Of a stretch of DNA of 5,619 bases, positions 1 to 5,619 are shown piece after piece. Position 1 is the first letter of the stretch. The number at the start of each line of letters is the position of its first letter. The notes below the pieces were generated by a model. It saw nothing but the letters and a program-made list of their open reading frames with translations. It was not told the DNA's origin and did no database searches. Source of the stretch: Acidobacteriota bacterium (lineage in GTDB: Bacteria > Acidobacteriota > Blastocatellia > Pyrinomonadales > Pyrinomonadaceae); contig QHXE01000590.1 of the NCBI GenBank assembly GCA_003222835.1, positions 1 to 5,619 on the forward strand, given 5' to 3'. The translations under genes were made by a program, and so were the position numbers.

Positions 1-2939
1 TGGTTGGGCCATCGCGAGGCGGACGTGTGACGACCGTGACGGGCGTTCCATCGCAGCCAAAAACCTTCTACATGGGGGTAGCGAGTGGCGGTCTCTTTCG
101 GACGATCGACGGAGGCGCGAGTTGGAATCCGATTACTGACGGGAAGATTCCGCTGGGCTCGACCGGATGCGTGGCGGTCGCCGATTCAGATCCGAACGTG
201 ATCTATCTGGGCACGGGCTCTGACGATGTGCGCAGCAACGTCTCGACCGGACGTGGCGTGTACAAAACGACCGACGGTGGGCTGACATGGAAATTCATCG
301 GCCTCTACGACACGGGCCAGATTGGAAGCGTTCGCATTCATCCGACTAATCCGAACATCGTTTGGGTCTCGGCGCAGGGCGACGCTTTCAAATCGAATGC
401 TGAGCGCGGCGTCTTCAAAACCACGGACGGCGGACAAACTTGGCGCCAGGTTCTGTTCGTTTCGGATAGCGTAGGCGCAATGGATGTCGAGTTGCAGCCC
501 GGTAATCCCAGTGTTGTTTACGCCTGGATGTCGCACCTCGAACGCAAACCCTGGACGATCATCAGCGGTGCGCGCGACGGCGGCTTCTACAAGAGCACCG
601 ACGGCGGCGAGCACTTCACGAAGAGCATAACCGGATTGCCGAACGAATTGATTGGCAAGGCAAATCTTGCCGTCACAGCCGCGAAACCGAATCGGATCTA
701 TGCGCTGATTGAAGCAAAACCGGGCGGTGGATTGTATCGTTCGGATGATGCAGGGCAGAGTTGGACAGCGATGAATCCACAGCCGGCTTCGATCGCTGCG
801 GCGATGATTCAACGGCCATTTTATTACGTCGCCCTCGGCGCTGACCCGACAAACGCCGACGTGGTCTACGCCGGCGCGGAAGGATTCTTTAAATCCACCG
901 ACGGCGGCAAGACGTTTACGATCTTTCGCACCCCGCATGGCGACAATCACGACATCTGGATCAATCCGAAGGATGGAAACATCATGATCCAGTCCAACGA
1001 CGGCGGCGCCAATGTTTCGTTCGACGGCGGTCGCACCTGGTCCACGCAACTGAATCAACCAACCGCGGAAATCTATGGCGTCTGGTTGGACAATCAGTTT
1101 CCCTACAAACTCTACGGCGCGCAGCAGGACAACACCACGATCATTATTTCGAGCCAGCCTGACGGAACTGGACGAGAAGATTGGCGAACTGGTCCAGGAT
1201 GTGAGACGGGACCTATCATGCCTAATCCGCGCGATCCAAATATTGTTTACGGCTCGTGCAAGGGACAGTACGGAGTGATGAATTTGAAAGTCGGGCAGGA
1301 GAAGAATTATTGGGTCGGCGGTCAGTCACTTTACGGGAATCCCGCCAGCGATCTCATTTATCGCTTCCAGAGAGTCTCGCCCATGGCGACCTCGCCGCAT
1401 GACGCGGACGTGCTCTATTACGGGTCGCAGTATCTTCATCGCACGCGCGACAAAGGTGTAACGTGGGAAAAGATTTCGCCGGATCTTACGGCGCATCCCA
1501 GTTGCTGCCAGGGCGCCAGCGGCGAGCCGATCACACGCGATGTTACCGGCGAAGAGTTCTATAGCACGCTCTATGCGATTGCGGAGTCGCCACTGGAAAA
1601 AGGCGTGATTTGGGTGGGCGCCAACGATGGGCCGTTTCATGTCACGCGCAATAACGGCAAGACCTGGACCGACGTGACCCCGAAAGATCTTCCGCCGGGT
1701 GGACGTGTGCAGTACATCGAGCCGTCGCCGCATCGCAAAGGCTCGGCTTACTATGCCGTCTATCGTTGGCTGCTTGGCGACTATCAACCATACATTTATC
1801 GCACGGATGACTACGGAAAGACCTGGACGCGTTTGACTGATGGGAAGAACGGCATTCCTTCCGATTGGCCTACGCGCGTCGTGCGTGAGGATCCAAACCG
1901 CGAAGGTTTGCTCTACGCGGGAACGGAATTCGGCATGTTCATCTCGTTCGACAACGGCACGCACTGGCAGTCGTTCCAATTGAATCTGCCGAATGTGCCC
2001 GTTAGCGACATCAAACTTCAGCGAAACGACCTGATCGTCTCAACGCAAGGCCGTGCCTTTTGGATTCTCGACAACATCAGCTCGCTTCATCAACTCACGC
2101 CGCAAGTGAGCGCCGCCGCCGCGCATCTCTTCAAACCACGCGACAGCTATCGCACGCGAGTCAGTCCCACAGTGCTGGGGCCGATGATTGAATACTACCT
2201 GCCGAGCGCACCCAGCGGAGCGGTGACGATCGAAATCCTCGACGTGAAAGGTGCGGTCATTAACTCTTACAACAGCGACGCCCCGCCCACAGCAGGTCGC
2301 GGAGGGCGCGGCGGCGGCGCTGGTGCGACCGAGACTCAAACGGAGGATCCTGATGCTGCGCCCGCCGGCCGCCGCTTCGGCCCTCCGCCTCCGCGCGTGA
2401 CGAAAGTTTCGGGACTCAATCGCGTTGTCTGGGACGGGAGAAACAAGGACGGCGTGACGCTTCCTCCCGGACAATATCAAGCGCGCCTCAAAGTCGGCGA
2501 TAAGACATCGACGGAACCATTCAACCTACTCATCGATCCGCGCGTCGCGGAAGACGGCGTCACCGTTGCGGATCTGCAAGAGCAATTCGAGCACAACATG
2601 CGCGTGCGGCAAATGGTGAACGACGCGAACCAGATTGCTGCCAGGGTTCGCGAATTTCAGACGAAAGTGCGCGCCGTGTCAGCGAGTGGTGGCCCCGACG
2701 AGGTGAACCGAGTAAACGCGATCGCTTCAAAACTTTTCACTGAGCCCGTGCGCTACGGTAAGCCCGGTTTACAAGCGCACATTACTTATCTTGAGAGCAT
2801 GACCGCGAACGTCGATCAGAAGGTTGGGCGCGACGCCATTGAACGATACGCCGTGTTACGAAAGGAATTGGACGCGATTCGCGCGGAGCTTGATCGCGTG
2901 CTTGGACCCACACCAACAACGGCGTCAGGTAGTCGATAA
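1..2939 (+). CDS. Sortilin/VPS10-like Asp-box (BNR repeat) propeller protein, often named 'glycosyl hydrolase'; 5' partial
   Basis: This is the C-terminal ~979 codons of a large beta-propeller protein. The frame is open to the left edge (first full codon at base 3), and the codons before the GTG at 27 read VGPSRGGR, which continues into VTTVTGVPSQP. This matches the family's usual opening block (IGPxxxGGRV), so the true start and any export signal lie upstream. Eleven Asp-boxes (S/T-x-D-x-G-x-T-W type) lie between 99 and 1967 and form the propeller blades. After them come a beta-rich segment (about 2190-2270), a Gly/Arg then Pro-rich linker (2280-2397), a FlgD-like Ig fold around WDGRNKDG and PPGQY (about 2400-2540), and a charged helical tail (about 2550-2915). 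Five cysteines are visible (codons at 168, 1200, 1257, 1503 and 1506). Relatives are called glycosyl hydrolases only because sialidases share Asp-boxes; I see no catalytic site. A secreted or surface binding role is inferred. The fold is secure; the function is unknown. Confidence 0.9.
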   Translation, partial: VGPSRGGRVTTVTGVPSQPKTFYMGVASGGLFRTIDGGASWNPITDGKIPLGSTGCVAVADSDPNVIYLGTGSDDVRSNVSTGRGVYKTTDGGLTWKFIGLYDTGQIGSVRIHPTNPNIVWVSAQGDAFKSNAERGVFKTTDGGQTWRQVLFVSDSVGAMDVELQPGNPSVVYAWMSHLERKPWTIISGARDGGFYKSTDGGEHFTKSITGLPNELIGKANLAVTAAKPNRIYALIEAKPGGGLYRSDDAGQSWTAMNPQPASIAAAMIQRPFYYVALGADPTNADVVYAGAEGFFKSTDGGKTFTIFRTPHGDNHDIWINPKDGNIMIQSNDGGANVSFDGGRTWSTQLNQPTAEIYGVWLDNQFPYKLYGAQQDNTTIIISSQPDGTGREDWRTGPGCETGPIMPNPRDPNIVYGSCKGQYGVMNLKVGQEKNYWVGGQSLYGNPASDLIYRFQRVSPMATSPHDADVLYYGSQYLHRTRDKGVTWEKISPDLTAHPSCCQGASGEPITRDVTGEEFYSTLYAIAESPLEKGVIWVGANDGPFHVTRNNGKTWTDVTPKDLPPGGRVQYIEPSPHRKGSAYYAVYRWLLGDYQPYIYRTDDYGKTWTRLTDGKNGIPSDWPTRVVREDPNREGLLYAGTEFGMFISFDNGTHWQSFQLNLPNVPVSDIKLQRNDLIVSTQGRAFWILDNISSLHQLTPQVSAAAAHLFKPRDSYRTRVSPTVLGPMIEYYLPSAPSGAVTIEILDVKGAVINSYNSDAPPTAGRGGRGGGAGATETQTEDPDAAPAGRRFGPPPPRVTKVSGLNRVVWDGRNKDGVTLPPGQYQARLKVGDKTSTEPFNLLIDPRVAEDGVTVADLQEQFEHNMRVRQMVNDANQIAARVREFQTKVRAVSASGGPDEVNRVNAIASKLFTEPVRYGKPGLQAHITYLESMTANVDQKVGRDAIERYAVLRKELDAIRAELDRVLGPTPTTASGSR
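99..1967 (+). repeat. Eleven Asp-box repeats encoded within the propeller gene
   Basis: Degenerate codon-level repeats encode the motif R/K-T-x-D-x-G-x-T-W. They start near 99, 264, 417, 591, 738, 891, 1017, 1440, 1641, 1800 and 1944. Typical copies read KTTDGGLTW, KTTDGGQTW, KSTDGGKTF, VTRNNGKTW and RTDDYGKTW. Seven occur in the first ~940 bases at spacings of about 125-175 bases. A gap of about 400 bases follows, then four more at 145-200 bases. In Asp-box proteins the motif sits on a hairpin turn of each propeller blade. The interrupted spacing suggests either two propellers or one large propeller with degenerate middle blades. These are protein-level repeats, not a DNA mobile element. Confidence 0.85.
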
Positions 2940-2962
2940 AGGCAATAGCGATATGAGCGTTG

Positions 2963-2987
2963 AGCCTGCGCGGGCTGGGCGGTTTTT
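2963..2987 (+). terminator. Weak candidate intrinsic terminator after the propeller gene
   Basis: Twenty-three bases past the stop codon, AGCCT (2963-2967) can pair with GGGCT (2972-2976) around a GCGC loop, with one T-G wobble. TTTTT follows at 2983-2987, six bases after the stem. The stem is only five pairs and the T run is not directly attached, so this is a marginal terminator. If real, it would separate the propeller gene's transcript from the peptidase gene. Confidence 0.3.
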
Positions 2988-3014
2988 GACAGAAAGTTCA
3001 AAGACCACACTAAC
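2986..3014 (+). promoter_or_regulatory. Candidate sigma-70-type promoter for the S9 peptidase gene
   Basis: An exact TTGACA lies at 2986-2991, sharing two bases with the T run of the preceding hairpin. Seventeen bases downstream is ACTAAC (3009-3014), which matches the central TAA of TATAAT but only three of six positions. The -35 is perfect and the -10 poor, so this is a suggestion only. If used, the peptidase would have its own short leader of about 15-25 bases. Confidence 0.3.
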
Positions 3015-3023
3015 TAACAGACG

Positions 3024-3041
3024 ATGAAAAGAGTCATATGA
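3024..3041 (+). other. Five-codon mini-ORF overlapping the S9 peptidase start codon
   Basis: ATG at 3024 opens a frame reading M-K-R-V-I, and its TGA stop (3039-3041) overlaps the peptidase ATG (3038-3040) as ATGA. The bases AAAAGAG (3027-3033) lie inside it and are the only purine-rich stretch near the peptidase start, so they may serve as its weak ribosome binding site. ATGA overlaps are typical of translational coupling. However, this ORF is very short and has no good ribosome binding site of its own, so chance is quite possible. Confidence 0.2.
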
Positions 3042-5359
3042 AGAGCAGAAACATTCTAAACCTAACGGTGCTGATCCTCGTAACAGCGCCTCCGGTTATA
3101 GCCCAACAGACCGATCCGCCACGCACGCTCACGCCTTCGGATTACGCGCGGGCCGAGAAGTGGATGCTGAGACCGACATGGGTGGCCGATGAACGCTTCT
3201 GGTATCGGATCACCACCCCGGAAGGCAGCGAGTTTCTGCTCGTCGAGGCCGCGAAAGGAACCCGCGCACCAGTCTTTGATCATGCGAAACTCGCGGCGGC
3301 CCTCTCGACAGCAACCGGTACAAGCTACGACGCGCACCATCTGCCATTTACGGATTTCGATCTGTCAGCGGATGGGCAGACCATCTCTTTTAATATTCAA
3401 CGGCGACGCTGGAAGTGCGATCTCGTGGCGGACAAATGCGGCGCTGAGGGTACGGCCTCGGCGAGCGGACAGCGTGGAGGCCGCGGCGGCGCTGCCAATG
3501 ACATTCTGTCCCCGGACAAAAAGCGCGCGGCCTTTATTCGCGACTTCAATTTGTGGGTGCGTGATGTGGCCACGGGCAAAGAGACGCAGCTCACCACGGA
3601 CGGCGTGAAAGACTTTGGTTACGCAACGGACAATGCCGGTTGGACACATAGCGATCGTCCGGTGCTGCTTTGGTCGCCGGACTCGAAGAAGATTGCGACT
3701 TTTCAGCAGGATCAGCGCGGTGTCGGCGAGATGTATCTGGTGGAAACCAAAGTTGGGCATCCGACATTGCAAGCCTGGAAATATCCGCTGCCCGGCGACG
3801 AAGTGGTGACCATGATCCAGCGCGTGATCATCGAGGTCGATGGGCCGCGCGTGATCAGACTCAAGCTGCCGCCCGATCAGCACCGCTCGACATTGTGCGA
3901 CGACCTGCAATGTCGCGGCGGTGAATGGGCCGACGTTGAGTGGACCCAGGACGCGGCGCAGTTGGCTTTTGTCTCGACCTCTCGCGATCACAAACACGAG
4001 CAGCTTCGCATCGCGGACGCGGCGACCGGAGTAATTCGTGACGTGCTGGAAGAGACAGCAGCCACGCAATACGAGTCGGGCCAGGGAAGATTTAACTGGC
4101 GCTACCTGCCGGCCACGAACGAAGTGATCTGGTATTCAGAGCGTGATAACTGGGGTCAGCTTTATCTCTACGATGCGACCACTGGCAAGCTAAAGAATCA
4201 GATCACGACTGGCGAAGGTACAGTGACTCAACTCTTAAGAGTCGATGAAAAGAATCGACGGCTTTACTTTCTCGCCGACGGACGTGAAAAGGGACGCGAT
4301 CCGTATTTCAGCCACTTCTATCGCGTCGGGTTTGATGGGAAGAATCACTCCCTGTTGACACCCGAAGACGCAAACCACGAAATCAGTCTCTCACCCTCGG
4401 GACGCTTCTTCTTCGACAGTTGCTCCAAGCCCGACGCTCCGCCGCTGGTTGTTTTGCGCGATGCAGACGGCAAACTGATCAATACACTCGAGAAGGCCGA
4501 CATTTCACGGCTGGTGGCGGCTGGTTGGAAGCCTCCAGTTTCCATCGTTGTCAAGGCCCGCGATGGCGTCACCGATCTCTACGGCTTAATGTTCAAGCCG
4601 ACGAATCTCGACGAGAAGAAGAAATATCCGATCATCAATCACATCTATCCTGGCCCACAGGGCGGCAGTGTCGGGAGCCGTTCGTTCTCCGCGGCGCGTG
4701 GCGACACCCAAGCGCTCGCGGAACTCGGCTTCATCGTCGTCGAGATCGACGGCATGGGAAACCCTATGCGGTCCAAGAAATTTCACGATGCTTATTATGG
4801 CAACATGGGCGATAACACTCTGCCGGATCAAATGGCGGCAATGAAGCAACTCGCCGAACGATTTGCCTGGGTCGATATCGAGCGCGCTGGCATCTATGGC
4901 CATTCAGGCGGTGGGTACGCCACCGCCGATGCTATGTTTCGTTATCCGGATTTCTTTAAGGTCGGGATTTCCGAGTCAGGCAATCATGACAATCGCGAAT
5001 ATGAAGACGACTGGGGCGAAAGGTATCAGGGCCTCCTCGTGCGTGACTCCGGCGGCAAAACCAACTACGACGATCAGGCTAATCAGAACATCGCTAAGAA
5101 TCTCAAAGGACACTTGCTCCTGGCGCACGGCACTCTCGACGACAATGTGCCGCCATACAACACCTTGCTGGTAATCGATGCGCTGATCAAGGCGAACAAG
5201 GATTTCGATCTGCTCTTACTGCCGAACCAGCGACATGGCTACGGCAACGCCAGCAACTATATGACGCGGCGCCGTTGGGACTACTTTGTCCGTTATCTTC
5301 TAGGCGCCGAACCGCCAATGAACTACGAACTGCGCCCGCCTGCCGCGCCGGGTCCATAG
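3038..5359 (+). CDS. Exported S9-family serine peptidase (DPP IV-like fold), atypical specificity pocket
   Basis: This complete 773-residue protein is a secreted alpha/beta-hydrolase peptidase. Residues 1-22 form a signal peptide: basic start MKSR, hydrophobic core, cleavage after VIA before QQ. A DPPIV_N-type beta-propeller covers roughly 110-460, including WSPDSKK near 212-218. The peptidase domain covers about 540-765. The triad is Ser623 (GHSGGG), Asp701 (HGTLDDNV) and His733 (RHGYG). Its spacing of 78 and 32 residues is the same as in human DPP IV (630/708/740). Tyr537 in IYPGP fits the oxyanion-hole tyrosine. The Glu-Glu motif that anchors the substrate N-terminus in DPP IV (DWVYEEE) reads DFGYATD here (192-198), and S1-pocket positions differ (Gly624, Asn652, Trp659). 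It therefore likely cleaves peptides, but not as a classical post-proline dipeptidyl peptidase. Cysteine pairs 127/134 and 287/292 could form disulfides. A Gly/Arg linker lies at about 144-153. The ATG at 3038 is chosen because the signal peptide follows directly. Confidence 0.93.
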   Translation: MKSRNILNLTVLILVTAPPVIAQQTDPPRTLTPSDYARAEKWMLRPTWVADERFWYRITTPEGSEFLLVEAAKGTRAPVFDHAKLAAALSTATGTSYDAHHLPFTDFDLSADGQTISFNIQRRRWKCDLVADKCGAEGTASASGQRGGRGGAANDILSPDKKRAAFIRDFNLWVRDVATGKETQLTTDGVKDFGYATDNAGWTHSDRPVLLWSPDSKKIATFQQDQRGVGEMYLVETKVGHPTLQAWKYPLPGDEVVTMIQRVIIEVDGPRVIRLKLPPDQHRSTLCDDLQCRGGEWADVEWTQDAAQLAFVSTSRDHKHEQLRIADAATGVIRDVLEETAATQYESGQGRFNWRYLPATNEVIWYSERDNWGQLYLYDATTGKLKNQITTGEGTVTQLLRVDEKNRRLYFLADGREKGRDPYFSHFYRVGFDGKNHSLLTPEDANHEISLSPSGRFFFDSCSKPDAPPLVVLRDADGKLINTLEKADISRLVAAGWKPPVSIVVKARDGVTDLYGLMFKPTNLDEKKKYPIINHIYPGPQGGSVGSRSFSAARGDTQALAELGFIVVEIDGMGNPMRSKKFHDAYYGNMGDNTLPDQMAAMKQLAERFAWVDIERAGIYGHSGGGYATADAMFRYPDFFKVGISESGNHDNREYEDDWGERYQGLLVRDSGGKTNYDDQANQNIAKNLKGHLLLAHGTLDDNVPPYNTLLVIDALIKANKDFDLLLLPNQRHGYGNASNYMTRRRWDYFVRYLLGAEPPMNYELRPPAAPGP

Positions 5360-5374
5360 TTGAGGGGCTGGTGC

Positions 5375-5393
5375 TCCGGCTCTATCTGCCGGA
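5375..5393 (+). terminator. Hairpin just after the S9 peptidase gene; doubtful terminator
   Basis: TCCGGC (5375-5380) and GCCGGA (5388-5393) form a perfect six-pair stem with a seven-base loop, starting 15 bases past the peptidase stop. The following bases are A-rich (AAAAGAAA), not T-rich, so it is not a standard intrinsic terminator on this strand. It could be a 3'-end stabilising structure or chance. Confidence 0.3.
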
Positions 5394-5410
5394 AAAGAAA
5401 GTACTCGCCG

Positions 5411-5450
5411 GCGGCGCCGCTCTTCTCAAAGAAGAATTGCATTGATTTTT
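5411..5450 (+). other. Palindrome, small hairpin and T run in the gap before the transporter gene
   Basis: GCGGCGCCGC (5411-5420) is a perfect ten-base palindrome. Directly after it, TCTTC (5421-5425) pairs with GAAGA (5431-5435) around a five-base loop, and TTTTT follows at 5446-5450. The palindrome has no loop and the T run is ten bases from the hairpin, so a terminator call is weak. A protein-binding palindrome is an alternative. I see no riboswitch or metal-regulator box in the 149-base gap. Confidence 0.2.
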
Positions 5451-5496
5451 GTCCCGCTGTATTGGCCGTTGATTTGGAATCGGTTAATGCGAACTC

Positions 5497-5500
5497 GGAG
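5497..5500 (+). promoter_or_regulatory. Ribosome binding site (GGAG) for the transporter gene
   Basis: GGAG ends eight bases before the ATG at 5509, a normal spacing. This favours 5509 over the second in-frame ATG at 5518, which would be 17 bases away. An in-frame TAA at 5485-5487 rules out a start further upstream than this interval, where no other start codon occurs. Confidence 0.6.
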
Positions 5501-5508
5501 CCAAAAGA

Positions 5509-5619
5509 ATGAATGGAATGTTTTTTAGCGTGCTGGGTTTGGGTTTCGTGCTCGGACTGAAGCACGCCCTCGATCCGGATCACATGGCGGCAGTCTCTAC
5601 GATCGTAAGCGAATCGAAA
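5509..5619 (+). CDS. Nickel/cobalt-type transporter (NiCoT/NicO/UreH-like), N-terminal fragment; 3' partial
   Basis: Only the first 37 codons are present; the frame runs open off the right edge. It begins MNGMFFSVLGLGFVLG, a hydrophobic first membrane segment, and continues LKHALDPDHMAAVSTIVSES. Residues His19, Asp24 and His25 form the H-x4-D-H signature of inner-membrane nickel/cobalt permeases, where these side chains take part in metal selection. In classical HoxN/NixA proteins this motif sits in the second membrane helix. Here it comes within about 20 residues of the start, as expected for the shorter NicO/UreH-like relatives, so the substrate (Ni2+, Co2+ or another ion) is not fixed by this fragment. 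It lies 149 bases after the peptidase gene with its own GGAG site, so it is probably a separate unit. The family call rests on one strong motif; most of the protein is unseen. Confidence 0.75.
   Translation, partial: MNGMFFSVLGLGFVLGLKHALDPDHMAAVSTIVSESK

Noticed and set aside
186..1058. Long antisense open frame (290 codons, - strand) inside the propeller gene
   Set aside because: It lies entirely opposite a clear Asp-box coding frame, its translation shows no recognisable domain, and long antisense frames are common in GC-rich genes.
27..1967. Sialidase or other glycosidase activity suggested by the usual 'glycosyl hydrolase' name
   Set aside because: Asp-boxes are structural and occur in many non-enzymatic propellers; no sialidase arginine triad arrangement or catalytic motif was identified.
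1326..1979. Antisense open frame of 217 codons in the propeller gene
   Set aside because: Arg-rich composition typical of a shadow frame; the + strand encodes Asp-boxes throughout.
3365..4069. Antisense open frame of 234 codons in the peptidase gene
   Set aside because: It is opposite the conserved propeller region of the peptidase and shows no motif or convincing start context.
5437..5488. Promoter for the transporter (TTGCAT-17-TATTGG, or TTGGCC with GTTAAT)
   Set aside because: Each box matches the consensus at only three or four of six positions, or the spacing is too short; not enough to annotate.
5360..5508. Possible cobalamin or nickel/cobalt riboswitch, or NikR operator, before the transporter
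   Set aside because: No B12-box-like core, no paired GTATGA/TCATAC half-sites and no four-way-junction pattern could be found by eye.
5323..5583. Antisense open frame of 86 codons covering the gap between the peptidase and transporter genes
   Set aside because: It overlaps both the peptidase end and the strongly recognisable transporter start, and its translation resembles no known family.

Overview
The window looks like ordinary chromosomal sequence from a moderately GC-rich, Gram-negative-type bacterium. The best guess is an Acidobacteriota member. This is inferred from protein style only: a large secreted Asp-box (BNR/sortilin-like) propeller protein beside a secreted S9 peptidase, both carrying Gly-Arg-rich 'GRGG' linkers, a combination familiar from soil acidobacterial genomes. 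No rRNA, tRNA, CRISPR array, insertion sequence, prophage or plasmid feature is visible.

Layout, all on the + strand. (1) Bases 1-2939 hold the 3' part of a very large Asp-box/VPS10-like propeller protein. Its reading frame is open through the left edge, so the GTG at 27 is not the true start; the beginning of the protein, probably including an export signal, lies outside the window. (2) Bases 2940-3037 are a 98-base gap. It contains a weak hairpin plus five Ts, an exact TTGACA box touching those Ts, and a five-codon mini-ORF whose stop overlaps the next start codon. (3) Bases 3038-5359 encode a complete exported S9-family serine peptidase of 773 residues. The Ser-Asp-His triad is intact, but the residues that define dipeptidyl peptidase IV specificity are changed. 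(4) Bases 5360-5508 are a 149-base gap with two small hairpins. (5) From 5509 to the right edge is the N-terminus of a nickel/cobalt-type membrane transporter with an H-x4-D-H signature.

The first two genes probably both act outside the cytoplasm. The propeller protein has no visible catalytic site, and the peptidase would cleave peptides in the periplasm or at the cell surface. Their adjacency and shared linker style suggest a functional pair in extracytoplasmic peptide or protein turnover, but this is inference. The transporter fragment has its own ribosome binding site and no evident link to the peptidase.

I do not see a clearly new biological system. The most useful points are the non-canonical substrate pocket of the S9 peptidase, the mis-startable left gene, the transporter fragment at the right edge, and the possible terminator/promoter arrangement between the first two genes.
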